Positions 35,611-44,025 of a stretch of 64,000 nt of DNA are shown here, one piece after another; positions within the stretch are counted from its first letter, which is position 1; each line of letters starts with the position of its first letter. The stretch lies in contig NZ_BMWC01000011.1 in NCBI RefSeq assembly GCF_014651035.1, forward strand, positions 124,001-188,000. The letters are read 5' to 3'. This DNA comes from Streptomyces lomondensis (GTDB taxonomy: Bacteria > Actinomycetota > Actinomycetes > Streptomycetales > Streptomycetaceae). The notes beneath the pieces were generated by a model, which had not been told where the DNA came from, did no database searches, and saw nothing but the letters and a program-made list of their open reading frames with translations. Position numbers and translations under genes: made by a program.

Positions 35611-36379
35611 TCAGTCGTCGAGGTCGATGCGGAAGTCGACGATGGTGGTGTCGCCGCGCCGTACGATCGGGTGAGCCACCTCGACAACGCGGCCGGTGTC
35701 GGCGATGTGCCTGCGGGTGTATCGCAGCACGGGCACGCCGGCGCCGATCCGGAGCGTGGCGGCCTCCAGTTCCGTGGGCATGGCCGCTGTGAAGGACTCG
35801 GTGATCTGCGTGACGCGGATGCCGAGGCTGCCCAGTTGGGCCCTTGTGCCGCCCGGCCAGGGCTCGTTGATGGGGTCAGCGACGGGGGTGTCGGCGACAT
35901 CGGCCCAGCGCAGGTATGAGGTGCTCATCTGGGTGGGCTGATCGTTGTCGTAGAAGACGAAGTGCCGCGCGAGCAGCTTCTCGCCCGGTTCGCACTCGAA
36001 CTGCGAGGCCAGCTCGGCGTCTGCCTGGACCCGCTCGAACCTCTTGTCCAGCCGGTATTCGGACCAGCCGATGCCCTGGTCCTTGGTGTACGGGGTCGAC
36101 TTGGCGCCCGGTGTGGAGCGGTACCGGTCGGCCGCCATGCGGTGGATCGCTGGCCGGGGACGGACGCGCGTGCCGGCGCGTGCCGGCGCGTGCCCGGCTC
36201 TCAGTGAGGCCCTCGCTGGCGAGTAGGCGCAGCGCGCTGCGGACGGGCGCTTCAGATACGCCGTACTGGCGGCACAGCTCGGGGATTGTGGGGATCTGGT
36301 CGCCCGGCCCGTACTCTCCGGAGGAGATGCGGCGCCGCAGGTCGGCGGCGATCCGCAGGTACTCAGGCTGTGCCACCAC
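35611..36379 (-). pseudogene. GntR/HutC-type regulator disrupted by a 10-bp tandem duplication
   Basis: The N-terminal winged helix is intact in one frame (MVAQPEYLRIAADLRRRISSG...LCRQYGVSEAPVRSALRLLASEGL). The UTRA effector domain is intact in another frame (FERVQADAELASQFECEPGEKLLARHFVFY...TTIVDFRIDLDD, stop 35611). The frames join at TGCCGGCGCG repeated exactly at 36171-36180 and 36181-36190. The gene spans 769 bp; removing one 10-bp copy leaves 759 bp, exactly 253 codons, so this duplication is the only lesion. It could be a true mutation, a reversible slippage site or a sequencing error. Confidence 0.88.
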
Positions 36380-36406
36380 GGCACCCCCACTTCGGCCGAT
36401 CCGTCA

Positions 36407-36494
36407 ATCCGGATACACATACTCTCCCGTCCCGCTTGACCGGCGCCAATCACCCCGACAATCTGGATACAGATAAGAGGTACCCGTATCCGGA
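36407..36494. promoter_or_regulatory. Operator cluster in GntR divergent promoter
   Basis: Three copies of the core TC(C/T)GGATAC: 36408-36416 (plus), 36462-36470 (plus, within palindrome ATCTGGATACAGAT) and 36486-36494 (minus). TTGACC at 36436-36441 with a weak -10 near 36459 would place the middle copy on the promoter of the gene at 36520. Likely binding sites of the GntR protein. Confidence 0.65.
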
Positions 36495-36519
36495 AACCAG
36501 CGAAATCCGGGGGACAGTC

Positions 36520-36858
36520 ATGCCCGAGTCGGGACATTCGTGGCAGAAGCCGTTCAAGGCAGAGCCCATCGAGGCCCGTCACGTCCGCCTGTGGGTGGCC
36601 GGCCGCGTGAGGCACCCCGATGCCCCGACTGTCGCGTCCGAGCTGTACGTCGCGATCCTCAGCTCTGGCGCCCCCGCCGTGGAGATGACCCTGTCGACGG
36701 CAGGGCCGCGCATCCGCATCACGGCGCTCGGGCCGGACCCGCTCCCGCTCCTCTGCAGCCACGGACCCGGCTGGCAGATCATCACCGGCCTCGCCACCTC
36801 CTCCGGGCTCACCACCGACGAATGCGGACTGTGGGCGCAGTTAGGGACGAGCCGGTGA
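36520..36858 (+). CDS. Hypothetical protein, possibly degenerate RsbW-like ATPase fold
   Basis: 112 residues. The order RHVRLWVAGR, ASELYVAILSSGA, RIRITALG and HGPGWQIITGLATSSGLTTDECGLWAQL mirrors Streptomyces RsbW-type anti-sigma ATPases (helix, N-box position, strand, G2-like GxGLxI, final strand W-A-x-L). The N-box Asn and G-box glycines needed for ATP are largely lost, so ATP binding is doubtful. First gene of a three-gene unit divergent from the GntR gene. Confidence 0.68.
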   Translation: MPESGHSWQKPFKAEPIEARHVRLWVAGRVRHPDAPTVASELYVAILSSGAPAVEMTLSTAGPRIRITALGPDPLPLLCSHGPGWQIITGLATSSGLTTDECGLWAQLGTSR

Positions 36859-36910
36859 CCTACCCCCCGGGGAACCGCCCCCGCCGACCAGCAAGCACGA
36901 GGGACAGCCG

Positions 36911-37297
36911 ATGAGCAGCACACACACCGAGACCACCCCCGTCGAGCAGGCGCTGGCGCTCCTGGCTCTGCCCAGTCTCGACGACCTCACCACAGACCAG
37001 GTCCGCGGCATCGCCTGCGTCTGGGACAGCAGCGAGAAGGTGCTCACCGAGGAGGGCGCCGTCGTCCTCGGGCCGCGCCGCAGGAAGTGCCCAGGCGGTG
37101 AGGACGAGTGGCACCCCCGCGGCTGCCCGGAGCACGTGGCGTCCGCCGCATACGAGGCGCTGTTCGCCCACTGCATGGGGGACTGCGAGGCGTGCAGCCG
37201 ACCGGAGGAGACCGGCGTGGACGGAGGCGCACAGGAGACCTCGTGCGAGGTCGGCGTCACCCTGCGCCGTCTGGTCATCCGGAAGGGGCGGCTGTGA
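36911..37297 (+). CDS. Cys-containing hypothetical protein, 128 aa
   Basis: Soluble protein with six cysteines, including KCPGGEDEWHPRGCPEH and HCMGDCEAC, spaced in a way that could hold zinc. Function unknown. It belongs to the small operon 36520-37479, and its TGA overlaps the next GTG. Organisation resembles accessory genes on Streptomyces integrative elements. Confidence 0.7.
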   Translation: MSSTHTETTPVEQALALLALPSLDDLTTDQVRGIACVWDSSEKVLTEEGAVVLGPRRRKCPGGEDEWHPRGCPEHVASAAYEALFAHCMGDCEACSRPEETGVDGGAQETSCEVGVTLRRLVIRKGRL

Positions 37298-37479
37298 CTC
37301 CCCGCCCCGTCCACCTCGGCCTGCCGCTCATCGACCCGGAGCCGGTGCGTGGCTGCAAGGAGTGCGCGCGGCTGGCCCGCGAGCGAGAGGAAGCGCGGAC
37401 AGTGGGCGACGCGGCGCGCGTCTCCGACTGCAACGTCTGCATCCGACGCCACCCGCACGAAGCACCGGTACCCCAGTGA
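37294..37479 (+). CDS. Small protein with two CxxC motifs, 61 aa
   Basis: Starts at GTG 37294, overlapping the preceding stop as GTGA, with a GGAAGGGG site upstream. CKEC and CNVC flank a charged helix (ARLAREREEARTVGDA), a likely zinc-binding hairpin. Unknown function; coupled to the gene at 36911. Confidence 0.68.
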   Translation: MTPRPVHLGLPLIDPEPVRGCKECARLAREREEARTVGDAARVSDCNVCIRRHPHEAPVPQ

Positions 37480-37598
37480 CCCCCGGTGCCGGTGCGCCGC
37501 CGACCGCGCCGACGGCGGGATGGCTCGTCCCCTCCCACCTGGACTGACGAGCGCGGGCCCTCGCCCTGACGGCACACAGGCGGCCCCGGAGTGCGAAA

Positions 37599-37674
37599 AC
37601 GCCCCCTCCCAGCGGAGAACCCGCAAGCAGGGGGCGTGTCCGTGCCGGCTTACTTCTTCTTGCCCTGGTTCTTG
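37599..37674 (-). repeat. Hairpin plus KKK-stop tail, copy B (gpmA terminator and 3' end)
   Basis: The hairpin ACGCCCCCT (37599-37607) / AGGGGGCGT (37629-37637), with inner GCGG/CCGC pairing, is the gpmA terminator. The adjoining last codons of gpmA read NQGKKK-stop. The same hairpin/tail pair occurs as copy A at 31650-31726 in the same orientation, enclosing about 6 kb of accessory DNA. Confidence 0.7.
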
Positions 37675-38411
37675 ACCGCCTCGATCGCTGCCGCGGCCGC
37701 CTCGGGGTCCAGGTACGTGCCGCCCGGGTTCACCGGCTTGAAGTCGGCGTCGAGTTCATAGGACAGCGGGATGCCCGTCGGGATGTTGAGGCCCGCGATG
37801 TCCGCGTCGGAGATGCCGTCCAGGTGCTTGACCAGGGCGCGGAGGGAGTTGCCGTGCGCCGCGATCAGGACCGTGCGGCCGGTCAGCAGGTCGGGGACGA
37901 TCGCGTCGAACCAGTAGGGGAGCATGCGGACGACGACGTCCTTCAGGCACTCCGTGCGCGGGCGCAGCTCGGGCGGGAGGGTCGCGTAGCGCGGGTCGGA
38001 GAACTGGGAGTACTCGGCGTCGATGTCCAGCGGCGGCGGCGGGGTGTCGTAGGAGCGGCGCCACAGCATGAACTGCTCCTCGCCGAACTCGGCGAGCGTC
38101 TGCGCCTTGTCCTTGCCCTGGAGGGCGCCGTAGTGGCGCTCGTTCAGGCGCCACGAACGGTGGACCGGGATCCAGAGGCGGTCCGCGGCCTCCAGGGCCA
38201 GCTGGGCCGTGCGGATCGCGCGCTTCTGGAGGGACGTGTGAACCACGTCGGGGAGGAGATCGGCGTCCTTCAGGAGCTCGCCACCGCGGACTGCCTCCTT
38301 CTCGCCCTTCTCGTTCAGGTTCACGTCCACCCAGCCGGTGAACAGGTTCTTCGCGTTCCACTCGCTCTCGCCGTGGCGGAGGAGGATCAGCTTGTACGGT
38401 GCGTCGGCCAT
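37650..38411 (-). CDS. gpmA: 2,3-bisphosphoglycerate-dependent phosphoglycerate mutase
   Basis: 253 residues. Histidine phosphatase fold with the RHGESEWN motif (phospho-His13), Glu/Arg segment RLNERHYGALQG, and second catalytic His in LIAAHGNSLRALVKHL. It interconverts 3- and 2-phosphoglycerate in glycolysis and gluconeogenesis. The ATG at 38411 gives the standard N-terminus MADAPYKLILLRHG. The terminator at 37599 follows directly. Confidence 0.96.
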   Translation of the reverse strand: MADAPYKLILLRHGESEWNAKNLFTGWVDVNLNEKGEKEAVRGGELLKDADLLPDVVHTSLQKRAIRTAQLALEAADRLWIPVHRSWRLNERHYGALQGKDKAQTLAEFGEEQFMLWRRSYDTPPPPLDIDAEYSQFSDPRYATLPPELRPRTECLKDVVVRMLPYWFDAIVPDLLTGRTVLIAAHGNSLRALVKHLDGISDADIAGLNIPTGIPLSYELDADFKPVNPGGTYLDPEAAAAAIEAVKNQGKKK

Positions 38412-38469
38412 GACCCAGAGCGTAATCCACGCATTCGCCCGTTCGCGTGGCTGCCCGGCAGGCGGACGT

Positions 38470-38504
38470 TTGACGGGATCTGTTAATTGAGTGGTCCCCG
38501 TCAA
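38470..38504. promoter_or_regulatory. Inverted TTGACGGG pair in gpmA/MFS divergent promoter
   Basis: TTGACGGG at 38470-38477 and its complement at 38497-38504, 19 bases apart, in the 158-bp gap. Each arm reads as a -35 element for the opposite direction, so it may be overlapping divergent promoters or an operator. Confidence 0.45.
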
Positions 38505-38569
38505 CCGGCGGATTGTAACGTTCGATTACCGCCAGCGCCGCTTACATCCTGTTGCATCCGGGGGAGTCC

Positions 38570-39847
38570 ATGCCGTACGCCACGCGCGCCCGACGGGCCG
38601 TTCGAGAGACGGTCTCGGGGCTGCCCCGCGAGTTCTGGTGGCTGTGGACCAGCACCCTCGTGAACCGGCTCGGCGGCTTCGTCGCCACCTTCATGGCGCT
38701 GTACCTGACCCTCGACCGCGGCTACTCCGCCACGTACGCCGGCCTGGTCGCCTCCCTGCACGGGCTCGGCGGGGTGATCTCCTCGCTGGGCGGCGGGGTG
38801 ATGGCCGACCGGCTGGGGCGGCGGCCGACCCTGCTGATCGCGCAGGCCTCGACCGCCGTGTCCGTGGCGCTGCTCGGGTTCGTGCGTGACCCGGTCGCGA
38901 TCGCGGCCGTCGCCTTCCTGGTCGGTATGGCGAGCAACGCGTCGCGGCCCGCCGTGCAGGCGATGATGGCCGACATCGTCCGGCCCGAGGACCGTATCCG
39001 CGCCTTCTCCCTCAACTACTGGGCCATCAACCTCGGCTTCGCCGTCTCCTCCATGGCCGCCGGGTTCATCGCCGAGGTCAGCTATCGCGCCGGGTTCCTG
39101 ATCGAGGCCGCGATGACGATGGCCTGCGCGATCCTCGTCTTCCTGCGGCTGCCGGAGTCCAAGCCGGCCGAGGCGGTGAGGACGGCCGCCGCCCGGTCCG
39201 ACGACTCCGTCAGCCTCGGGACCGTGCTGCGTGACGGGCGTTTCATGAGCGTCGTCGGACTGTCGTTCCTCGTCGCGCTGGTCTTCCAGCAGGGGTCGGT
39301 GGGGCTGCCGGTGGCGATGGGCGAGGCCGGGTTCACGCCGGCCGAGTACGGCATGGCGATCGCCGTCAACGGCGTACTGATCGTCGTCCTCCAGATCCCG
39401 GTCACCCGGTTCATCGAGCACCGTGACCCGCGCCGGCTGCTCGTCGTCTCGTCCCTCCTCGCGGGGTACGGCTTCGGGCTCACGGCCTTCGCCGGGTCGG
39501 TCGGCGTCATCGCCCTCACGGTGTGCGTGTGGACGCTCGCCGAGATCGTCAACGCGCCGACGCAGACCGGGCTCGTCGTACGGCTCTCCCCGCTGCACGG
39601 GCGCGGGCGCTACCAGGGCATGTACACGATGTCCTGGTCCGTCGCGGCGCTCGTCGCTCCGCTGCTGTCCGGCTTCGTCATCGACCGGTTCGGGGCGGAG
39701 TGGCTGTGGGGGCTGTGCGCGGTGGTCGGGACCGTGGCCGGGCTGGGGTACGGGGTGCTGATGGGGCGGGTGCCGGAGGAGAAGGCGGCGGCGGTGGTCG
39801 AGCCTGAGGTCGGGGTGCGGGCGCAGCCGGAGGTCGGCACGGGATGA
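38570..39847 (+). CDS. MFS transporter (DHA1-like drug/metabolite exporter)
   Basis: 425 residues with 12 predicted membrane helices. Motif A appears after helix 2 (GGGVMADRLGRRPTLL). The first half ends near residue 195 in a polar loop and a second six-helix half follows. Substrate unknown. The ATG at 38570 follows GGGGGAG; the TTG at 38552 adds only six residues. Divergent from gpmA. Confidence 0.9.
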   Translation: MPYATRARRAVRETVSGLPREFWWLWTSTLVNRLGGFVATFMALYLTLDRGYSATYAGLVASLHGLGGVISSLGGGVMADRLGRRPTLLIAQASTAVSVALLGFVRDPVAIAAVAFLVGMASNASRPAVQAMMADIVRPEDRIRAFSLNYWAINLGFAVSSMAAGFIAEVSYRAGFLIEAAMTMACAILVFLRLPESKPAEAVRTAAARSDDSVSLGTVLRDGRFMSVVGLSFLVALVFQQGSVGLPVAMGEAGFTPAEYGMAIAVNGVLIVVLQIPVTRFIEHRDPRRLLVVSSLLAGYGFGLTAFAGSVGVIALTVCVWTLAEIVNAPTQTGLVVRLSPLHGRGRYQGMYTMSWSVAALVAPLLSGFVIDRFGAEWLWGLCAVVGTVAGLGYGVLMGRVPEEKAAAVVEPEVGVRAQPEVGTG

Positions 39848-39975
39848 GCCGGAGGAGGAGGGGGCCTGTGGTGACAGCGACGGTCCGTGAGTGGGACGAC
39901 GGGCAGAAGCGGCAGAGACCCGCCTTACCTCCGGCGTAATCGACGCCCCCTACCGCCCCGGGCAAAGCTGGCCCC

Positions 39976-40407
39976 ATGACGACAACGACAGCAGCAGCCG
40001 CCACCGCAGAAGCCACCCGCGCGACCGTCCAGAAGTTCCTCGAACTCCGTCTCGCCGGCGACACCGCGGGCCTCACCGCGCTCTTCGCCGACGAGGTCGA
40101 CTGGATGCTGGCCGAGAACCCGGGGGTTCCCTGGATCCGGCCGCGGTCCACCGCCGCCGAATGTGCCGCTCAAGCCGAGGAGTTGGCCCGGTACACCGTG
40201 CCCGAGGACGCGCGCGCGTCCGTCGACGCCTTCCTCGTCGACGGTGCCGACGCCGTTCTGCTGGGGCAGCTCTCGGGGACCGTCCGGGCGACGGGCAAGT
40301 CCTTCTCGGGGCCGTTCGCCCTGCGGCTCACGGTCGAGAACGGGCGGATCACCCGGCACCACCTGTACGAGAACAGTGTGTCGATCGCCGCGGCTTGTAC
40401 CCCCTGA
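39976..40407 (+). CDS. SnoaL-like / NTF2-fold protein
   Basis: 143 residues. Cone-shaped alpha+beta barrel family: helix TRATVQKFLELRLAGDTAGLTALFADEVDWMLAENPGVPWIRP and C-terminal strands FALRLTVENGRITRHHLYENSVSIAAA. Such domains serve as cyclases, isomerases or binding proteins; the function here is unknown. Monocistronic, after the MFS gene. Confidence 0.85.
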   Translation: MTTTTAAAATAEATRATVQKFLELRLAGDTAGLTALFADEVDWMLAENPGVPWIRPRSTAAECAAQAEELARYTVPEDARASVDAFLVDGADAVLLGQLSGTVRATGKSFSGPFALRLTVENGRITRHHLYENSVSIAAACTP

Positions 40408-40426
40408 TGCCCGGAGGTCTGGGCGC

Positions 40427-40756
40427 CTATTCCCCGCTGTCGCCCCGGCGCAGCGCCCTCGCGCAGGTGCCGATGATCGCGGCGTTGACCAGTGCGCCGA
40501 CTGCGACGGCGGTGATGAGCATGGAGCCGTGGTCCGGGAGGACGAGCAGGACCAGGCTGGCCGGGGCCGTCGCGAGCAGGGGGATGACGCCCGCCATCGA
40601 CTCGTCCGAGCTGTCCATCAGGGTCACCGTCAGCGCCCACGCGAGCAGGATCGCGCAGACGGCGAGGTAGACGAGGGCGGCGGGGTGCCGTAGGGCGTGG
40701 CCGAGGCGGCGGGCCGCTTCCTGAGGGAGCGATCGGCCGGAAGCTGGGGTTGTCAT
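40427..40756 (-). CDS. Small membrane protein, 109 aa
   Basis: Three hydrophobic segments (about 28-46, 55-72, 80-98). Looks like the SCO4225-family of small Streptomyces membrane proteins (family name from memory). Downstream of the NarL/kinase pair in the same direction with 23 bp spacing, so it may share their transcript. Confidence 0.75.
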   Translation of the reverse strand: MTTPASGRSLPQEAARRLGHALRHPAALVYLAVCAILLAWALTVTLMDSSDESMAGVIPLLATAPASLVLLVLPDHGSMLITAVAVGALVNAAIIGTCARALRRGDSGE

Positions 40757-40779
40757 GGCGTGGACTCCTGGTCGGGCGG

Positions 40780-41457
40780 TCAGAGGTGGGTGCCGGGTGG
40801 GTTCGGGCGGGCCAGGCCCAGGTCGTACGCGAGGATCGTCGCCTGGACGCGGTCGCGCAGGCCGAGTTTGCGCAGGAGCGCGTTCACGTGGGACTTGACC
40901 GTGCCTACGGTGATGCCCAGTGACTCGGCGATCTCCGCGTTGTTGAGGCCCGCGGCGACCAGGCCCAGGACGTTCCGCTGGCTCGTGGTCAGGGTGTTCA
41001 GTTCGCGGGGGCCGTCCGTGTTCGGCCGCTCGGGGGTCGAGGCGTAGTGGGCGATCAGGCGGCGGGTCGCCGACGGGGCCAGCACCGACTCGCCCGTGGC
41101 CACGACCCGGATGCCGTCCAGGAGTTCGGAGGCGTGCACGTCCTTCAGGAGGAAGCCGGAGGCGCCGGCGCGCAGGGCGTCGAAGACGTAGGCGTCCAGG
41201 TCGAAGGTGGTCAGGACGAGGACCCGGGGCGCGTTCTCCCGGCCGGTGATGATGCGGGTGGCGGCGATGCCGTCCAGCTCGGGCATGCGTACGTCCATGA
41301 CGACGACGTCGGGCGACAGCTCCCCGGCGAGGCGTACCGCTGCCGCGCCGTCGGCGGCTTCGCCCACGACCGTCATGTCGTCCTCGGCGTCGATCACGGC
41401 CGCGAACCCCGCCCGGACGATGCCCTGGTCGTCGACGACCAGCACCTTGAGGCTCAT
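40780..41457 (-). CDS. NarL/LuxR-family response regulator
   Basis: 225 residues. Receiver with Asp9-Asp10, phosphoacceptor Asp55 (VVVMDVRMPELDG) and Lys in GFLLKDV. C-terminal LuxR helix-turn-helix LTTSQRNVLGLVAAGLNNAEIAESLGITVGTVKSHVNALLRKLGLRDRVQATI. Its ATG overlaps the stop of the kinase gene (41454-41457), indicating a coupled two-component system. Confidence 0.94.
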   Translation of the reverse strand: MSLKVLVVDDQGIVRAGFAAVIDAEDDMTVVGEAADGAAAVRLAGELSPDVVVMDVRMPELDGIAATRIITGRENAPRVLVLTTFDLDAYVFDALRAGASGFLLKDVHASELLDGIRVVATGESVLAPSATRRLIAHYASTPERPNTDGPRELNTLTTSQRNVLGLVAAGLNNAEIAESLGITVGTVKSHVNALLRKLGLRDRVQATILAYDLGLARPNPPGTHL

Positions 41458-43781
41458 CGCTCGGTTCCCTCTTCTCCGGACAGGGGCAGCCGGAGGCGGA
41501 GCGTGCCTCCCGGGCCCGTGGTCAGGGTGCCGCCGAGGGTCCCGACCCGGGTCGCCAGGCGCTCGCGCAGGGCGGGTCCGGCCGCGTCGGGTACCCCGGT
41601 GGCCGTGAGGGTCAACGTATCGCCGTCCGCGTCGAGTTCGAGCAGGGCCGGTTCCCCGCCGCCTGCCGCCAGCACCGTCTCGGCGGCGTGGTAGGCGGCC
41701 AGGTCCACGGCGGTGGGCACGCGCTCGGGGACCCGGTCGGTGCGTCGTATCTCCACGTCCCTGCCGGTGGCCCGGCACTGGTGGGCCAGCAGGTCGAGGG
41801 CCTGGAGGGTGGGCTGCGGGCGGAGGCCGGGCGGTGCCGCCTCGCCCTCCGCGACGGTGTCCAGCAGGGCGCGCATCGCCGCCAGGGCCTCGCGGGCGCG
41901 TTCCGCCGTCGCGTCGAGGCGGCCCGCCTCCGCCTCGGCGACCATGTCGGCGGTGCGGGCCAGGACGGTGGTCTCCAGGCCGGTGGCGATGCGGCGGCGC
42001 TCCGCCCAGGCCTCCCGGACGGCCTCCTCGGTCCACAGGGCCAGGCGTTCGTCGCGCGTTCCGCGGTCGGCCCGGACGCGGCGGCCGCGCCCGGTTCCGT
42101 ACCAGTGGGCCGTGCCGAGGGCCAGGGCCGCGCCGGCCGTCGCGCACACCGCGACCGCCCAGGCGGGCAGCGTCGTACCCCGGTTCAGGACGGCGGCGGT
42201 CGCGGCCGTGGCGTGCGCCGCCACGGCCGCGCACCAGGCCGCCGCGCACCAGGCCACCGCCGCGCGCCGGTGCGGGGCGGTGGCCGGCGACGGGCCGGCC
42301 GCCCGGCGCGCGGCCGCCAGCCCGATCGCCCCGCACATGGGCAGCATGCTCAGCAGCGGCGGCAGGACGACCGGTCCGCCGTACTCGCCCAGGGCCATCG
42401 CCGGCGGCCAGAGCAGGGCCAGCCCCAGCAGGGCCCCGAAGGCGGCCCGGGGCGCCCGCCGCAGCCACAGCAGCGCGACGCCCTGCGCCGCCGCCAGCAG
42501 CGCGAAGAGGACACCCGCGGACACCTGCGGCCCGCTCGGCGTGCTCTCCGCGCGGATGACCAGGACCGGGAGCAGCGGCTGGAGGCACAGGCCGAGGGCG
42601 GCCGTCAGCTGGGCCACGCGGTGGGCGCGCGGCACGGTGCGTTCCACGGGGGCGGCGATCCGGCCGGGCAGGACCGCGCGTACCTCCCAACCGCCGTCCG
42701 GTGTCGGGCCGCTGGTGAGGGTGCCGCCCGCCTCGCGGGCCCGGGAGCGCAGGAAGCCCTGGCCCCGGCCCGAGCCGAGACCCGAGCCGTGCGAGGGCGT
42801 TCCGGTGGGTGGGGCCGCGCTCGTGATCACGACGTCCGTGCGGGTGTCGCCGTACCGGCACAGGACGGTCGTGTGCGCCCCGGGCGCGTGCCGGGTCACG
42901 TTGGTCAGCGCCTCGCGGACGATGCCGTACGCCGCGTCCGCGACGGTGCCGTCCGGGAGGGGGTCGATCGCGCAGTCCACCTGCTGGTCGAGCCGGCGGA
43001 ACCCGGCGACCAGCGCCCGCAGCCGTTCCTCCGGTGACGGCAGGTCCTCCCGCGACGGCGCAGGTGCCCGGACCGCTCCGAGCGCCCGGGTGACCTCGCG
43101 GCCGGTGTCCCTCGCGAACTCCAGGGCCTCGGCGGCCAGTTCGGGGCGCCGGTCGCGCAGCCCGAGGGCCGCCCCGGCGGTGACGACCACGGCGGTCAGA
43201 TGGTGGGCGCTGACGTCGTGCAGCTCCCGTTCCATACGGCGCCGCTCGGCCGCCGGGAGCCGGTGGCGTTCGGCCTCGGCCCGCCGCAGCAGGTGCTCGG
43301 CGGCCCGCCGGGCGCGACGGGTGCGCCGGACCAGCAGGCCGGAGCCGCACGCGGCGGCGTACAGCAGGGCGGTCAGGGCGAGGTCGAGGCCGTCCGGGGC
43401 GCTCAGTCCGTGCAGGGTGAGGCCGTGCAGTGACTGCCAGGCGGCGAGCGTCACGACGCACAACACGGCGGTGAACGTGTCACGTTCCGCCGCCACGGTG
43501 AACAGGGCCAGGGCGGCGCCCGCGGTGCCCAGGACCGCCACCGCGCCCGTGGGCAGCGGACCGGCGCCCAGTGCGCAGGCGGCCGCGACGACGACGAGGG
43601 CCGTCACCGGGCGGGTCCGGCGCAGGGCGAGCGCGGCCGTCACCACGCCGCCGGCCAGGGCCGCCACGAGCAGGGCGGACGCCGGCGGTACGGTGCCGCG
43701 CGACAGCACCGCGCCGGGCCACACGACGGCCTGGGCGCAGAGCAGTGCGACCGGGAGAAGTCGGTCGTCGGTTCGATTCAT
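41454..43781 (-). CDS. Two-module sensor histidine kinase with degenerate second kinase half
   Basis: 775 residues. First module: about five membrane helices (1-155), then HisKA_3 with phospho-His188 in ERELHDVSAHH and an ATPase domain (NVTRHAPGAHT N box, GSGLGSGRGQGFL G box). Second module: another membrane block (about 410-570), then ERRRIATGLETTV where the ELHD histidine should be, near residue 601, and an ATPase-like tail without recognisable N or G boxes. Usual NarL-type kinases are about 400 residues, so this looks like a fused duplication whose second copy is catalytically dead and may act as sensor or inhibitor. Confidence 0.87.
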   Translation of the reverse strand: MNRTDDRLLPVALLCAQAVVWPGAVLSRGTVPPASALLVAALAGGVVTAALALRRTRPVTALVVVAAACALGAGPLPTGAVAVLGTAGAALALFTVAAERDTFTAVLCVVTLAAWQSLHGLTLHGLSAPDGLDLALTALLYAAACGSGLLVRRTRRARRAAEHLLRRAEAERHRLPAAERRRMERELHDVSAHHLTAVVVTAGAALGLRDRRPELAAEALEFARDTGREVTRALGAVRAPAPSREDLPSPEERLRALVAGFRRLDQQVDCAIDPLPDGTVADAAYGIVREALTNVTRHAPGAHTTVLCRYGDTRTDVVITSAAPPTGTPSHGSGLGSGRGQGFLRSRAREAGGTLTSGPTPDGGWEVRAVLPGRIAAPVERTVPRAHRVAQLTAALGLCLQPLLPVLVIRAESTPSGPQVSAGVLFALLAAAQGVALLWLRRAPRAAFGALLGLALLWPPAMALGEYGGPVVLPPLLSMLPMCGAIGLAAARRAAGPSPATAPHRRAAVAWCAAAWCAAVAAHATAATAAVLNRGTTLPAWAVAVCATAGAALALGTAHWYGTGRGRRVRADRGTRDERLALWTEEAVREAWAERRRIATGLETTVLARTADMVAEAEAGRLDATAERAREALAAMRALLDTVAEGEAAPPGLRPQPTLQALDLLAHQCRATGRDVEIRRTDRVPERVPTAVDLAAYHAAETVLAAGGGEPALLELDADGDTLTLTATGVPDAAGPALRERLATRVGTLGGTLTTGPGGTLRLRLPLSGEEGTER

Positions 43782-43961
43782 GAGGTGACCAGGCTAGGAC
43801 CGCAGGTCGGCGAACCCCCTCCGGCTGGGGGCGGATTCGGTTCTCTTACCTGGGTTACAGACGCCGCGGAAACGACCCTCCCGCAGCCCGATGGCTGTGC
43901 GGGACGCCGTCCATAGGCTCGATCACATCGACATCTCGCCTTGAGGAACGTCGAGTTCATC

Positions 43962-44009
43962 CATCGCGATTCACCCACCGCGATTCACCCATCGCGATTC
44001 ACCCATCGA
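43962..44009 (+). repeat. Three 14-bp tandem repeats upstream of DUF5707 gene
   Basis: CATCGCGATTCACC at 43962-43975 and 43990-44003, with CACCGCGATTCACC between, and a partial fourth unit, ending 16 bp before the start codon. The units contain TCGCGA palindromes. Confidence 0.75.
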
Positions 44010-44025
44010 TTCCGGAGGACTCCCC

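Noticed and set aside
40780..43461. 893-codon frame spanning kinase and regulator
   Set aside because: Only its last 225 codons (the NarL regulator) are real; the rest is an out-of-frame Pro/Arg-rich reading of the kinase gene.
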